A DNA stretch of 64,000 nucleotides from Falsiroseomonas selenitidurans (GCF_012103215.1 NZ_JAAVNE010000002.1:124001-188000); one strand, 5' to 3'; positions 27,366-37,561 are shown, counted from the stretch's first letter. Program-made: numbers and translations. Notes: generated by a model from the sequence alone, not told the origin.

Positions 27366-28553
27366 TCAACCGAGGGCTGCGACGCCGGGCAGTGTCTTGC
27401 CCTCCAGCCATTCCAGGAAGGCCCCGCCGGCGGAGGAAACATAGGTCAGCCGCTCCATCACCCCCGCATGGCGCAGGGCGGAGACGGTGTCGCCGCCGCC
27501 GGCAATGGATTTGAGGCCCGAGGAGGCCGTCAGCGCCGCCACGCTCTGCGCCACGGCGACGGTCGCCATGTCGAAGGGCGGGATCTCGAAGGCACCGAAG
27601 GGGCCGTTCCAGACCAGGGTGGAGGCCTGGCGCAGCCGCGCTTCCACCAGATCCACCGTCTCCGGCCCGACATCCAGCGCCATGAGATCCTGCGGCACGC
27701 TGTCCACGGCGACGGTGCGGTGCGGCGATTGCGCGGCGAAGGCTTCCGCCACGACCACATCCACCGGCAGCAGGATCTCGCACTGCGCCGCCGCGGCTTC
27801 CGCCATGATCTGCCGCGCCGTCTCGTGCATCTCGGCTTCCTGCAGGGAGCGGCCCATCGGGTGGCCCTGGGCGGCGAGGAAGGTGTTGGCCATGGCGCCG
27901 CCGATCACCAGCACGTTCACGCGGCGGGTCAGGTTGCCCAGCAGTTCCAGCTTGGTGGAGATCTTGGCGCCGCCGACGATGGCCACCACCGGCCGCGCCG
28001 GGTTGCCCAGTGCCGCGTCCAGCGCCTCCAGCTCCGCCTGCATCAGCCGGCCGGCATAGGCGGGCAGCAGGTGGGCCACGCCCTCCGTGCTGGCATGGGC
28101 GCGGTGGGCGGCGGAGAAGGCGTCGTTCACATAGGCCTCGGCCAGCTTCGCCAGGCCCGCGGCCAGCGCCGGGTCGTTCTTCTCCTCCCCGGCGTGGTAG
28201 CGGGTGTTCTCCAGCAGCAGCACCTCGCCATCCGCCAGCGCGGCGGCGGCGGCTTCCGGCTCCGGCCCGACGCAGTCATCGGCCCAGGCCACCGGGCGGC
28301 CCAGCGCCTCGGCCAGCGCCGTGCGCAGCGGCAGCAGCGACATCTCCGGCACGCGCTTGCCCTTGGGGCGGTCGAAATGGCTGCAGACGATCACCCGCGC
28401 ACCCTTCTCCGCCAGTTCACGGATGGTCGGCAGCAGGCGTTCGATCCGCGTGCGGTCGGTGATGACGCCCTCCCGCACCGGCACGTTCAGGTCGGCCCGC
28501 AGCAGCACGCGCTTGCCGGCGGCGTCCAGGGCGTCGATGGTTCGGAACGACAT
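27366..28553 (-). CDS. pgk: phosphoglycerate kinase
   Basis: This 395-residue enzyme makes ATP and 3-phosphoglycerate from 1,3-bisphosphoglycerate. The substrate site LRADLNVP is near residue 20, SHFDRPKG follows, and the nucleotide region [13 protein letters not shown] lies near the C-terminus. It is in the same direction as gap and tkt, but a gene on the other strand lies in the 497-base gap to gap, so pgk probably has its own promoter. Confidence 0.98.
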   Translation of the reverse strand: MSFRTIDALDAAGKRVLLRADLNVPVREGVITDRTRIERLLPTIRELAEKGARVIVCSHFDRPKGKRVPEMSLLPLRTALAEALGRPVAWADDCVGPEPEAAAAALADGEVLLLENTRYHAGEEKNDPALAAGLAKLAEAYVNDAFSAAHRAHASTEGVAHLLPAYAGRLMQAELEALDAALGNPARPVVAIVGGAKISTKLELLGNLTRRVNVLVIGGAMANTFLAAQGHPMGRSLQEAEMHETARQIMAEAAAAQCEILLPVDVVVAEAFAAQSPHRTVAVDSVPQDLMALDVGPETVDLVEARLRQASTLVWNGPFGAFEIPPFDMATVAVAQSVAALTASSGLKSIAGGGDTVSALRHAGVMERLTYVSSAGGAFLEWLEGKTLPGVAALG

Positions 28554-28597
28554 CGCGTCAGCACTCCTGCGTGGTGGATCGAGGGGGAAGAAACGGC

Positions 28598-28987
28598 ATG
28601 TTCAAGTGGCTGGCACTGGCTGGGTTTCTTCTGCCGGGCATAGCATCGGCGCAGGAGGGCTTCCAGTTGCCCTCCGGCAACGTCTTCTGCGCGGTGGAGG
28701 AGAACGCGCTGCGCTGCGACCTGGTGGAATTCAGCTTCACGCGGCCGCCACGACCGCAGGATTGCGACACCGATTGGGGCCATGCCTACAGCCTGGGTGC
28801 GCGTGGCGGCGCCCGCGCCCTGTGCGCCGGCGACACGGTGGTGAACCGCGGGGCGCGACGGCTGCGCTATGGCGAGCGGTGGGATGGCGCGGGCGTCACC
28901 TGCCACGCGGAGCGGACCGGGCTGCATTGCATCAACGCCGATGGCCGCGGCTTCGACCTGGCGCGCTCCCGGCTCGGGCTGTTCTGA
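28598..28987 (+). CDS. secreted DUF6636-type protein
   Basis: This is 129 residues with a signal peptide [19 protein letters not shown]. The mature protein matches the DUF6636 pattern: [62 protein letters not shown]. Six or more cysteines suggest disulfides in the periplasm. The start follows GAGGGGGA. It lies opposite to and between pgk and gap, splitting a usually contiguous glycolytic operon. Function unknown. Confidence 0.78.
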   Translation: MFKWLALAGFLLPGIASAQEGFQLPSGNVFCAVEENALRCDLVEFSFTRPPRPQDCDTDWGHAYSLGARGGARALCAGDTVVNRGARRLRYGERWDGAGVTCHAERTGLHCINADGRGFDLARSRLGLF

Positions 28988-28989
28988 AG

Positions 28990-29034
28990 CCGCCTGTTCC
29001 GAGGCGGAAGCGGCCCGGCGCCAGGCGCCGGGCC
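28990..29034. terminator. two hairpins between convergent DUF6636 gene and gap
   Basis: CCGCCT (28990-28995) pairs with AGGCGG (29002-29007). Next, GGCCCGGCGCC (29012-29022) pairs perfectly with GGCGCCGGGCC (29024-29034). They fill the 63-base gap between convergent genes and probably terminate both. Confidence 0.6.
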
Positions 29035-29050
29035 ATGTCCCGAGGGCGGC

Positions 29051-30073
29051 CTACAGGCTGCCGAACAGCGCCGTGGTGTCCGACATGCGGTTGGAGAAGC
29101 CCCACTCATTGTCGTACCAGGACATCACCCGCACCAGCCCGCCATCGACCACCTGCGTCTGCGTCGCATCGAAGGTGGAGGAATGCGGGTCGTGGTTGAA
29201 GTCGATGGAGACCAGCGGCGCCGTGTTGTAGCCGAGGATGCCCTTCAGCGGCCCGGATTCGGAGGCCGCCTTCATCACCGCGTTGACCGCCTCCTTCGTC
29301 AGGCCCTCGGTCTTGGCCGGCACGAAGTCCAGGCTGACGAGGGAGACGTTGGGGGTGGGGATGCGGATGGCGGTGCCGTCCAGCTTGCCCTTCAGCTCCG
29401 GCATCACCAGCCCCACAGCCTTGGCGGCGCCGGTGCTGGTCGGGATGGCGGAAACCGCCGCGGCGCGGGCCCGGTGCAGGTCCTTGTGCAGCGTGTCGAC
29501 CGTGTTCTGGTCGCCGGTATAGGCGTGGATGGTCACCATGTAGCCGCGCACGATGCCGAAATTGTCGTGCAGCACCTTGGCGATCGGCGCCAGGCAGTTG
29601 GTGGTGCAGGACGCGTTGGAGATGACGGTCATCTCCTTCGTCAGCGTCTGGTGGTTCACGCCGTAGACGATGGTCGCATCGGCATTGTCGCCGGGGGCGG
29701 AGATGACCACCTTGCGCGCGCCGGCGGTCAGCAGCATGGAGGCCTTCTCCTTGCTGGTGAAGATGCCGGTGCACTCCATCGCGACGTCGATGCCGGCCAG
29801 CGGCAGCTTCGTCGGGTCGCGCTCCGCCGTCACCTTGATCGGGCCCCAGGTCTTGCCGCCGTTGCGGATGGTGATGGTGTCGCCCTCGACGATCACCTCG
29901 CCGGGGAAGCGGCCATGCACGCTGTCGTAGCGGAACAGGTGGGCGTTCGCCTCGACGCTGCCCAGGTCGTTGATGGTGACGAATTCCAGGTCGTCGCGGC
30001 CGGCCTCGCAGGCGGCGCGCAGCACCAGGCGGCCGATGCGACCGAACCCGTTGATGGAAACCTTGACGGCCAT
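29051..30073 (-). CDS. gap: glyceraldehyde-3-phosphate dehydrogenase, type I
   Basis: This is 340 residues. NGFGRIGR binds NAD, and the nucleophile is Cys156 in [16 protein letters not shown] and the C-terminal [12 protein letters not shown] are family signatures. It lies 19 bases after tkt, so tkt-gap are co-transcribed. It serves glycolysis or gluconeogenesis; no Calvin-cycle genes accompany it here. Confidence 0.98.
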   Translation of the reverse strand: MAVKVSINGFGRIGRLVLRAACEAGRDDLEFVTINDLGSVEANAHLFRYDSVHGRFPGEVIVEGDTITIRNGGKTWGPIKVTAERDPTKLPLAGIDVAMECTGIFTSKEKASMLLTAGARKVVISAPGDNADATIVYGVNHQTLTKEMTVISNASCTTNCLAPIAKVLHDNFGIVRGYMVTIHAYTGDQNTVDTLHKDLHRARAAAVSAIPTSTGAAKAVGLVMPELKGKLDGTAIRIPTPNVSLVSLDFVPAKTEGLTKEAVNAVMKAASESGPLKGILGYNTAPLVSIDFNHDPHSSTFDATQTQVVDGGLVRVMSWYDNEWGFSNRMSDTTALFGSL

Positions 30074-30092
30074 ATCCCGACTTCCCCTTTTG

Positions 30093-32141
30093 TCAGCCCA
30101 AGCGCTTCTTCACGGCCGCCACCGCGGCATCGGCGGTGATGCCGAAATGGCGGAACAGGTCGTCGGCCGGCGCGCTGGCGCCGAAGCCCTGCATGCCGAT
30201 GAACACCCCGTCCGGCCCCAGCCAGCGCTCCCAGCCGAAGCCGAGCGCGGCCTCGATGCCGATGCGCAGCGCATCACCGAGCACCTGGTTCCGGTAGCTT
30301 TCATCCTGCAGGGCAAACAGCTCCCAGGACGGCAGGGACACCACGGCGGTGGCGATGCCCTCCGCCTCCAGCGTGGCGCGGGCGGCGATCGCCAGATGCA
30401 CCTCGGACCCGGTGGCGATCAGCGTGGCACGGCGCGGGCCGGAGGCCTCGGCCAGCACATAGCCGCCGCGGGCGCAGCGGTTCTCGCCCGAATCGGCGCG
30501 CAGCGCCGGCAGGTTCTGCCGCGACAGCGCGAGCACGGAGGGGCCATCGGCCCGCTTCACCGCCAACTCCCAGCATTCTGCCGTCTCGATCGCATCCGCC
30601 GGGCGGAACACCGCCAGGTTGGGAATGACGCGCAGCGAGGCCAGGGTTTCCACCGGCTGGTGGGTCGGGCCGTCCTCGCCCAGGCCGATGCTGTCATGCG
30701 TCAGCACATGGATCACCCGCTGGCGCATCAGCGCCGCCAGGCGGATCGCCGGCCGCATGTAGTCGGCGAAGACCAGGAAGGTGCCGGAATAGGGGATCAG
30801 CCCGCCATGCAGCGCCATGCCGTTCATCGCCGCCGCCATGGCGTGCTCGCGCACGCCGTAATGGATGTAGCGGCCGGCGAAGTTGCCCGGCGCCACGGCG
30901 GGGATGCCCTTGACGTTGGTGTTGTTGGAGCCGGTGAGGTCGGCGGAGCCGCCGATCATCTCCGGCACCGCCGGCACCAGGGCTTCCAGGGCGCGCTGGC
31001 TGGCGATGCGGGTGGCGATCTTCGGGCGGTCCTCGGCCTGCTGCGCGCGCAGCGCGGCCAGCTTCTCGTGCCAGGCTTCCGGCAGGCGGCCAGCCAGGGC
31101 GCGCTCGAACTCGTCCTTCTGCGCGTGGTTCGCCAGGCGCTTCAGCCAGGAACGGCGGGTGCCGGCGCCACGGCGGCCGGCTTCCTCCCACTTGCCCTTC
31201 AGGTCCTCCGGCACCTCGAATTCCGGATGGTTCCAGCCCATCGCGGCCTTGGCGGCATCGGCTTCCGCGCGGCCTAGCGGCGCGCCGTGGCTGGCGGCGG
31301 TGCCGGCCTTGTTGGGCGCGGCGAAGCCGATGATGGTCCGGCAGGCGATCAGCGTCGGCTTGCGGTTGCGCATGGCCCAGGCCATCGCCGCGGCCACCTG
31401 CTCATGGTCGTGGCCGTCGACGCGGCGGGTTGCCCAGCCATAGGCCTGGAACCGGCGCAGCGCATCATCGGACAACGAGATGGCGGTGTCGCCATCGATC
31501 GAGATGTTGTTGTCGTCGTACAGCACGCAAAGTCGGTCCAGCTTCAGGTGCCCGGCGAGGGAGGCGGCCTCGTGGCTGATGCCTTCCATCAGGTCGCCGT
31601 CGGAGGCGATGACCCAGGTGCGGTGGTCCACCAGCGACTTGCCGAAGCGCGCCGCCAGCAGCCGTTCCGCCAGCGCCATGCCGACCGCAGTGGCGATGCC
31701 CTGGCCGAGCGGGCCGGTGGTGGTCTCGATGCCCGGATGCTCGCCGAATTCAGGGTGCCCGGCGGCGGGGGAATGCAGCTGGCGGAAGCGCTGGATCTCC
31801 TCGATGCCCATCCCGGCATGGCCGGTCAGGTGCAGCAGGGCATACAGCAGCATCGAGCCATGGCCGGCCGAGAGCACGAAACGGTCGCGGTCCGGCCAGC
31901 GCGGATCGGCCGCGTCGTATTTCAGGAAGCGGCTGAACAGCACGGTCGCGACATCGGCCATGCCCATGGGCATGCCGGGATGCCCGGACTTGGCTTTCTC
32001 CACCGCATCGATGGCCAGGGCGCGGATGGCGTCGGCCATCCGGCGCTCCTCGCTGGCGGGGCGGGCAAGCAGCAGCGCCTGGGCCGCCTGGGCGGCGGTG
32101 GGCTCTGCGCGGGGTTGGGTGTCAGGTTCGGTGGTGGCCAA
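30093..32141 (-). CDS. tkt: transketolase
   Basis: This 682-residue thiamine-diphosphate enzyme exchanges two-carbon units in the pentose phosphate pathway. The TPP motif is [38 protein letters not shown] and [14 protein letters not shown] are typical. The N-terminus has an acidic/Ala extension of about 30 residues before the first conserved helix. It is the first gene of tkt-gap. Confidence 0.97.
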   Translation of the reverse strand: MATTEPDTQPRAEPTAAQAAQALLLARPASEERRMADAIRALAIDAVEKAKSGHPGMPMGMADVATVLFSRFLKYDAADPRWPDRDRFVLSAGHGSMLLYALLHLTGHAGMGIEEIQRFRQLHSPAAGHPEFGEHPGIETTTGPLGQGIATAVGMALAERLLAARFGKSLVDHRTWVIASDGDLMEGISHEAASLAGHLKLDRLCVLYDDNNISIDGDTAISLSDDALRRFQAYGWATRRVDGHDHEQVAAAMAWAMRNRKPTLIACRTIIGFAAPNKAGTAASHGAPLGRAEADAAKAAMGWNHPEFEVPEDLKGKWEEAGRRGAGTRRSWLKRLANHAQKDEFERALAGRLPEAWHEKLAALRAQQAEDRPKIATRIASQRALEALVPAVPEMIGGSADLTGSNNTNVKGIPAVAPGNFAGRYIHYGVREHAMAAAMNGMALHGGLIPYSGTFLVFADYMRPAIRLAALMRQRVIHVLTHDSIGLGEDGPTHQPVETLASLRVIPNLAVFRPADAIETAECWELAVKRADGPSVLALSRQNLPALRADSGENRCARGGYVLAEASGPRRATLIATGSEVHLAIAARATLEAEGIATAVVSLPSWELFALQDESYRNQVLGDALRIGIEAALGFGWERWLGPDGVFIGMQGFGASAPADDLFRHFGITADAAVAAVKKRLG

Positions 32142-32323
32142 GATCGTCCTCCGGCAGCGCCGCTATAGACAGCGCGTGGGCCTGCGACAACCCGAGCCGT
32201 GGCGGCGCACCCGATCTGCCGCGCCCGGCGGGGCGCTTCCTGCGGAACGGTCGCGCCAGCCCTGCATCCGGCGCCCCGCCCGGCCGTTTGCAGGGTGCGA
32301 CACCAGCAGAGGCAGACAGGCCA

Positions 32324-32575
32324 ATGAGCGGACAGCGAGGCATGATCCAGGAACACATGGAAGTGGTCGGCAGCGATGGCGGCCATGTCCGCACCGTTGA
32401 CCGGCTGGAGGGCGAGCGCATCAAGCTGACGCGGCAGGACGACCCGGACGGCACGCGCCAGCACCACCACGCCCTGCCGCTGAGCCTGGTGGCCGCGGTG
32501 GAGGGCGGCCAGGTGCGGCTGACCCTGCCGGCCGACCAGGCGCGCCACTGTGCGGTGATGAGCGGCAGCAGCTGA
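32324..32575 (+). CDS. DUF2171 family protein
   Basis: This is an 83-residue cytoplasmic protein. IQEHMEVVGSDGGHVRTVDR and the DRLEGERIKLTRQDDPDG stretch match DUF2171, a small beta-rich, PRC-barrel-like domain often linked with stress. The start follows AGAGGCAGACAGG; an ATG six codons later is possible. It stands divergent from tkt and ends before a strong hairpin. No function is established. Confidence 0.8.
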   Translation: MSGQRGMIQEHMEVVGSDGGHVRTVDRLEGERIKLTRQDDPDGTRQHHHALPLSLVAAVEGGQVRLTLPADQARHCAVMSGSS

Positions 32576-32586
32576 GGCTGGCCGGC

Positions 32587-32615
32587 GCGGCGCATCCTGC
32601 TTGAGGATGCGTCGC
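32587..32615 (+). terminator. terminator after the DUF2171 gene
   Basis: A 12-pair stem (32587-32598 with 32604-32615; CGCATCCT/AGGATGCG core, one G-U) closes on loop GCTTG, starting 11 bases after the stop. A weak ATTCCC follows instead of a U tract. Confidence 0.6.
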
Positions 32616-32699
32616 ATTCCCAAAAATACCTTTGTTCACAAGGGCTTGGGCGGCAATCGACGCGTGACACCAGGCCGGGAGCGAAGCTAGGTTGCCGGC

Positions 32700-33455
32700 A
32701 TGTCCAGCCCCGCCGCCGACCTCGCCGAGCCGACCCGGGACGGCCTGCCGCCCATGCCGCCCGGCCCGCCGCATGAGGAGCGGCATTTCGCCGCCAGCGC
32801 GACGGTGCGCGACCTCGTGATCGGCACGGCGGATGGCCTGACCGTGCCCTTCGCCCTGGCCGCGGCGCTGTCCGGCGCGGTGGCCGCCAACCCGCTGATC
32901 GTCACCGCCGGCCTGGCGGAAATCGCCGCCGGCTGCGTCGCCATGGGCCTCGGCGGCTACCTCGCCGCCCGCACTGATGCCGACCACTACCAGGCGGAGC
33001 GGCGGCGGGAGGAGGAGGAAAGCCGCCTCTACCCCGAGCGCGAGAAGTGGGAGGTCGCGGCCATCCTGCACCGCTACGGCGTACGCGGGGAGGTGCTGCG
33101 CCAGGCCGTGGAGGCGATTGCCAGCGACCGCCGCCGCTGGGTGGACTTCATGATGCGCTTCGAACTGGAACTGGTGGAGCCCGACCCGCACCGCGCCGCG
33201 CGTTCCGCCGCCACCATCGGCGGGGCCTATGTGGTGGGCGGGCTGATCCCGCTGTCGCCCTATATCCTGATGGCGGAGACAGGCCCGGCGCTGGCGGTCT
33301 CCTGCGCCTTCACGGCCGTGGCGCTGGCCGGCTTCGGCTGGCTGAAGGCCCGTGCCACCGGCCTGCCGCCGCTGCGCGGTGCCCTGCAGACGCTGGGCAT
33401 CGGCGGCGCCGCGGCCGCGGTGGCCTTTCTGGTGGCCAGCGCCTTCGGCGGCTAG
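32700..33455 (+). CDS. VIT1/CCC1-family iron/manganese transporter
   Basis: This is a 251-residue membrane protein. TVRDLVIGTADGLTVPFALAA, EIAAGCVAMGLGGYLAARTD and a Glu-rich cytoplasmic loop (QAERRREEEESRLYPERE) are typical of VIT1/CCC1 exporters that move Fe(II) or Mn(II) out of the cytoplasm. About five hydrophobic helices are present. The TAG stop falls inside the left end of repeat copy 3 (CTAGGGCC). Confidence 0.9.
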   Translation: MSSPAADLAEPTRDGLPPMPPGPPHEERHFAASATVRDLVIGTADGLTVPFALAAALSGAVAANPLIVTAGLAEIAAGCVAMGLGGYLAARTDADHYQAERRREEEESRLYPEREKWEVAAILHRYGVRGEVLRQAVEAIASDRRRWVDFMMRFELELVEPDPHRAARSAATIGGAYVVGGLIPLSPYILMAETGPALAVSCAFTAVALAGFGWLKARATGLPPLRGALQTLGIGGAAAAVAFLVASAFGG

Positions 33456-33557
33456 GGCCGTATCACCGCAAGCGAAGACGGTGAAACCGCTCCAGCCTAT
33501 TGTTTCGACGCATTTTTCCGAGCCGCCTTGCGAAGCCGCAAGGCTTGAAAATGCTCT
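33454..33557 (+). repeat. two-hairpin intergenic repeat, copy 3
   Basis: This is a full 104-bp copy. The left hairpin is GGGCCGTATCACCG/CGGTGAAACCGCTC with three mismatches, so it is weakened. The right hairpin (GCCTTGCG, loop AAGC, CGCAAGGC, with CATTTTT/AAAATG outside) is intact. The left border CTAG overlaps the transporter's TAG stop; the right border is CTGG. Confidence 0.9.
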
Positions 33558-33667
33558 GGCGCCCGTGGAGCGTTGGGGCCGGGATGCGGCCGGCCCGGAA
33601 GGGCACCGCCGGTGGCGCCCGCAGCCCGTCTGTCCACCGGCCCTGAGGCGGGCGGCCCCGGGTTGCG

Positions 33668-33702
33668 GCCGCCGAAGGGACCGGTTGATCGCCTTCGGCG
33701 GC
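33668..33702 (-). terminator. hairpin after the coiled-coil gene
   Basis: GCCGCCGAAGG (33668-33678) pairs perfectly with CCTTCGGCGGC (33692-33702) around a 13-base loop, 20 bases beyond the stop of the minus-strand coiled-coil gene. The rest of 33558-33721 shows only G+C-rich unique sequence. Confidence 0.5.
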
Positions 33703-33721
33703 TGTCAGGCGGGGGAGGCGC

Positions 33722-35242
33722 TCAGTTGGTCGGAGCCGGCTGGCCCTGCTGACCACCCTGCTGGCCTTGCGGCGGCTGGGCCTGCTCGGCCTGCCGTGCC
33801 TGTTCGGCCTGGCGGGACTGCTCGTCCTGCCGGGCCTGCTCGGCCTGCCGTGCCTGTTCGGCCTGGCGGGACTGCTCTTCCTGCCGGGCCTGTTCGGCCT
33901 GCCGGGCCTGCTCGGCATCGCGGGCCTGCTCGGCCTGCTGGCGCAGCGTGGCCAGCTGCTGTTCGGCCTGCGCCACGGACTCGCGCAGCCGCTGCAGCGT
34001 TGCCTCGGCCTGGCGGGCCTGCTCACCCAGCGCGGCGACCTGCCGGGCGGCCTCGGCCGCCGCGCGCTGCCGCTCCTCCAGCGCCGAGCCGGCCTGCTCC
34101 ACCGCGCTGCGCAGTTCGGACAGCCGCCCATCCTGCGTCTGCACCTGGCCGGCCAGGCCCTGCAGCCGCTGCTCGGCGGCCTGCGCCTCGGCCGTCAGCT
34201 GATCCAGCCGGGTCTGCGCCTGGCTGGCCGCCTGCTCGGCCTGCTGGCGCGCCTGCGCCTGGCGGGTGGCCTCGGACTGGGCGCGCTCCGCCTCCTGGCG
34301 CGCCGTGTCGCGCGCCGAGGTGGCGGTCGCCGTCTCGTTGCGCAGCCCGGCCAGGCGCTGGGCCAGCTCGCCGGATTCGCGCGTCGCCTCGGTGATCGCC
34401 TGCTGCGTGGTGCTCAGGCGGTTGGCGGCCTGCTCGCTCGCCTGGGTGGCCTGTTCCAGCCGGCCCTGCACCTCGGCCAGCGCGGCGCGGCGCGCGGCCA
34501 GGTCGGTCTCCAGCAGCGCCGCCTGGTCGCGCAGACCGCTCAGCCGCTGCTCCGCCCCGGCCAGCTCCGCCGCCTTCGCGGTCAGTTCCTGCTGCGTGCG
34601 GCCGGCCTGTTCCGCCAGCTGCGCCAGCTGCGATTCAGCCGACTGCAGGCCGGCCTGCACCTGCGCCGACCGCGCTTCCAGCGCGCGCAGCGCATGCGCG
34701 GTCGAATCGCGGGCCTCCGCCATGCGCGTCTGCTCCGCCTCGGCCGTGCGGGCGCGCTCGGTCAGCTGCGCCAGCTGCGCCTCGGTCTGCTCGACCTGCT
34801 GCCGCAGTGCCGTCACGCGGGTCTGCAGCTGCGTCGCCTCGGCTTCCGCCGCCGCGCGCGCCGTGCGGGCCTGTTCCGCGGCCTGCATCGCGGCATCGCG
34901 CTCCGTCGTGCCGGCCTCGATCTGCTGGCGCAGTTCGGCCAGGCGGCGCGTGGCGGCCTCGGCCTCCGCGGTCAGCGCCTGGGCCCGGCTTTCGGCGGCG
35001 GCACGCGCCGTCTCGGCGCTGCGCGCACGGGCCTCGATCGCCGGCAGCGCGCCGCTGGCGGCGCGTTCCGTGGCCAGGGTCTGTTCCAGGCCGCTGCGGG
35101 CCGCCTGGGCCGAGCGGGCCTGCTCCTCCGCCTCTCGCACGTCGCCGGACAGGCTGATGACGGTGATCCAGCCGACCACGCCGAGCAGCAGCAGCAAGGC
35201 GGAGGCGATCTGGGCCGGGCGCGGCCAGGTGGTTGGGTTCAT
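33722..35242 (-). CDS. membrane-anchored long coiled-coil protein
   Basis: This is 506 residues. A short cytoplasmic start (MNPTTWPRPAQ) is followed by one hydrophobic helix (IASALLLLLGVVGWITVISL, residues 12-31). About 450 residues of Ala/Gln/Glu/Arg heptad-rich coiled coil follow, with no break for a globular domain, then a Gln/Gly/Pro tail ending GQQGQPAPTN. The C-terminal 60 residues are repeats of EQARQAEQSRQ-like units from a 54-bp DNA repeat. It resembles tether or scaffold proteins of the cell envelope; similar low-complexity proteins are often misannotated as SMC or TolA. No specific role can be claimed. Confidence 0.75.
   Translation of the reverse strand: MNPTTWPRPAQIASALLLLLGVVGWITVISLSGDVREAEEQARSAQAARSGLEQTLATERAASGALPAIEARARSAETARAAAESRAQALTAEAEAATRRLAELRQQIEAGTTERDAAMQAAEQARTARAAAEAEATQLQTRVTALRQQVEQTEAQLAQLTERARTAEAEQTRMAEARDSTAHALRALEARSAQVQAGLQSAESQLAQLAEQAGRTQQELTAKAAELAGAEQRLSGLRDQAALLETDLAARRAALAEVQGRLEQATQASEQAANRLSTTQQAITEATRESGELAQRLAGLRNETATATSARDTARQEAERAQSEATRQAQARQQAEQAASQAQTRLDQLTAEAQAAEQRLQGLAGQVQTQDGRLSELRSAVEQAGSALEERQRAAAEAARQVAALGEQARQAEATLQRLRESVAQAEQQLATLRQQAEQARDAEQARQAEQARQEEQSRQAEQARQAEQARQDEQSRQAEQARQAEQAQPPQGQQGGQQGQPAPTN
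33785..33905. repeat. 54-bp tandem repeat in the coiled-coil gene
   Basis: A unit starting CTCGGCCTGCCGTGCCTG at 33785 recurs at 33839, 54 bases on, with one or two changes, then fades. It encodes 18 residues rich in Gln, Ala, Arg and Glu. The intact frame suggests repeat-number variation between strains is tolerated. Confidence 0.7.
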
Positions 35243-35292
35243 GACGGGCTGACGCTCCACTTTGCGATTCGGTTGCGAGGCCGGGACATGCC

Positions 35293-35309
35293 CCGGGCGA
35301 AGCGCCCGG
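35293..35309 (-). terminator. hairpin downstream of the amidohydrolase gene
   Basis: CCGGGCG (35293-35299) and CGCCCGG (35303-35309) enclose AAG, next to a 10-bp palindrome TTCACGTGAA (35310-35319). It lies between the amidohydrolase stop and the coiled-coil start and could terminate the former or regulate the latter. Confidence 0.35.
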
Positions 35310-35403
35310 TTCACGTGAAAGTTGCGCGTCGCATCGGTTGCGGGGTCACGGCGGCGTGATGGCCCGGTGCCTGCGGCCGGCGGGCGGGGCGGCCGGCGCT
35401 TCT

Positions 35404-36675
35404 TCATGCCAGGGGTCGGTTGGCGCGGGCCACCACCGCCTCGAACAGCACCTGGCAGCCGGCCTCGGCCTGCGCGGGCTCGATACTCTCGGCCTCGTTG
35501 TGGCTGAGGCCGTCCTTGCAGGGGGTGAAGATCATCGCCGCCGGCATCCGCCGCGCCACATAGACGGCATCGTGCCCGGCGCCGGAGACCAGGCGCCGCG
35601 CCTTCAGCCCCAGCCGCGCCGCGGCCTGCTCCACCAGCGCCACGCAGGCCGCGTCGAAGGGCTGCGCCGCGTAGTGCAGCACCTGGGACATCGACAGCGC
35701 GCAGCCGGTGGCCGCGACGTCCGCCGCGGCCTCGGCCGGGAAGTGGGATGCCAGATGGGCGATGCGGCCGCTTTCCGGGTGGCGGAACTCGATGCTGAAG
35801 GCGACCTCCCCGGGGATCACGTTGCGGCTGTTCGGTTCCACCTTCAGGAACCCCACCGTGCCGCGTCCTTCCTCCCCGGCGTCGCGCATCCGCGCGTCCA
35901 CCAGCGCGATGATCCGCGCCGCCGCCACCAGCGCATCGCGCCGCGCCCCTGGCGGGGTGGTGCCGGCATGGGCGTCCTGGCCGGTGATGCGGGCATCCCA
36001 CCAGACCTGCGCCTGCGCGCCGGTGACGATGCCGATGGCCGCGCCATCGCGCTCCAGGATCGGGCCCTGTTCGATGTGCAGTTCGAAATAGGCATCGGCC
36101 GGGAAGGGCTCGGCGGGGATCTCGCCGCGGTAGCCGATCGCGTCCAGTGCCTCCGCCACCGTCACGCCGTCGCCGTCGCGCAGCGCATAGACCTTCTCCA
36201 GCGGGTAGACGCCCGCCCAGGCGCCGCTGCCCATCAGCGAATGGCCGAAGCGGCTGCCCTCCTCATCCGTCCAGTTCACCAACTCCAGCGGCGCCTCGGT
36301 GGTGAGGCCGAGGTCGTGCAGCGTGCGCATCACCTCGAGCCCCGCCATCACGCCGAGCGCGCCGTCGTACTTGCCGCCGGAGGGCTGGCTGTCCAGGTGG
36401 CTGCCGAACAGCACCGGCAGGCGCGTGGGGTCGCGACCCTCGCGGCGGGCGAACATGTTGCCGATGGCGTCCACGCGCACGGCCAGGCCCAGCGCCTCGC
36501 ATTGCGTGCGGAAATCCTCGCGCGCCGCGCGGTCCTCCGCCGTCAGGGTCAGGCGCTTCACGCCGCCCTTCGGCGTGGCGCCATGCCGCGCCATGGCCAT
36601 CAGCCCGTCCCACAGCCGGGCGCCGTCGATCCGCTGGTTGGTGCCGCCCATGTCCCCGCCTGTCTCCGCTGCCAT
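35404..36675 (-). CDS. Zn-dependent M20 amidohydrolase (N-carbamoyl-L-amino-acid hydrolase/allantoate amidohydrolase type)
   Basis: This 423-residue M20-family enzyme hydrolyses carbamoyl or ureido groups from amino acids or allantoate. Metal ligands are visible in GSHLDSQPSGGKYDG, NWTDEEGSRFG and FELHIEQGPILE. The dimerisation domain contains TGQDAHAGTTP, and the end has SGAGHDA. It diverges from the class II aldolase gene by 103 bases. Exact substrate not decidable by eye. Confidence 0.9.
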   Translation of the reverse strand: MAAETGGDMGGTNQRIDGARLWDGLMAMARHGATPKGGVKRLTLTAEDRAAREDFRTQCEALGLAVRVDAIGNMFARREGRDPTRLPVLFGSHLDSQPSGGKYDGALGVMAGLEVMRTLHDLGLTTEAPLELVNWTDEEGSRFGHSLMGSGAWAGVYPLEKVYALRDGDGVTVAEALDAIGYRGEIPAEPFPADAYFELHIEQGPILERDGAAIGIVTGAQAQVWWDARITGQDAHAGTTPPGARRDALVAAARIIALVDARMRDAGEEGRGTVGFLKVEPNSRNVIPGEVAFSIEFRHPESGRIAHLASHFPAEAAADVAATGCALSMSQVLHYAAQPFDAACVALVEQAAARLGLKARRLVSGAGHDAVYVARRMPAAMIFTPCKDGLSHNEAESIEPAQAEAGCQVLFEAVVARANRPLA

Positions 36676-36778
36676 CCGCCGTGGCGCCCATGTGCGATGG
36701 ATCGGCGCGGCTGGCCAGGGCTTGCCCTGCGCCGCGCCGCCTGCGACGGTTTCGGGTCATTCGTGAAAGGTCCCGGCC

Positions 36779-37561
36779 ATGGCCCATGCGCTGAACGCCG
36801 CCCCCGCCATCCTGCGCAATTCGGAACTGGATGCCGATGCCGTCCGCGCGGCGCGGGTGGACCTGGCCGCCTGCTTCCGCATGGCGGCGCGGCTGGGCAT
36901 GCATGAGGGCATCTGCAACCACTTCTCCCTCGTGGTGCCGGGGCGGGACGATTTGTTCCTGGTGAACCCCTATGGCTGGGCCTTCGCGGAGATCACCGCC
37001 TCCCGCCTGCTTGTCTGCGACTTCCAGGGCAATGTCGTGGCCGGGGAGGGGGTGCCGGAGGCGACCGCCTTCTACATCCATGCCCGCGTCCACAAGAACC
37101 TGCCCCGGGCGCGCGCCGCCTTCCACACCCACATGCCGAATGCGACGGCGCTCGCCATGCTGGAGGGTCCGCCGCTGCTCTGGGCCGGGCAGTCGGCGCT
37201 GAAATTCTACGGCCGCACCATGGTGGACGAGCACTACAACGGCCTGGCGCTGGATGAGGCGGAGGGCGACCGCATCGCCGCCTCGATCGGCGAGGCCGAC
37301 ATCGTCTTCATGAAGAACCACGGCGTGATGGTGGTGGGCGCCAACGCGGCCGAGGCCTGGGACGATCTGTACTACCTGGAACGCGCGGCCGAGGCGCAGC
37401 GCCTGGCGCTGTCCACCGGCCGCCCCATCAAGCCGGTGCCGGCGGCGATGGCGCAGAAGACCTATGACCAGATGCGCCTGGGCGACCGGGAAAGCGCCGC
37501 GCTGCACCTTGAGAGCATCAAGCGCCGCCTTGCGCGGGAGGAGCCGGACTACCTGGATTGA
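36779..37561 (+). CDS. class II aldolase/adducin family protein
   Basis: This is 260 residues. GMHEGICNHFSLVVPG is the substrate loop, and HTHMPNATALAML plus MKNHGVMVVG carry the zinc-binding histidines. Members cleave or epimerise sugar phosphates, decarboxylate acids, or have lost catalysis. It overlaps the following permease gene by four bases (TTGA), which suggests the permease handles its substrate or product. Confidence 0.87.
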   Translation: MAHALNAAPAILRNSELDADAVRAARVDLAACFRMAARLGMHEGICNHFSLVVPGRDDLFLVNPYGWAFAEITASRLLVCDFQGNVVAGEGVPEATAFYIHARVHKNLPRARAAFHTHMPNATALAMLEGPPLLWAGQSALKFYGRTMVDEHYNGLALDEAEGDRIAASIGEADIVFMKNHGVMVVGANAAEAWDDLYYLERAAEAQRLALSTGRPIKPVPAAMAQKTYDQMRLGDRESAALHLESIKRRLAREEPDYLD

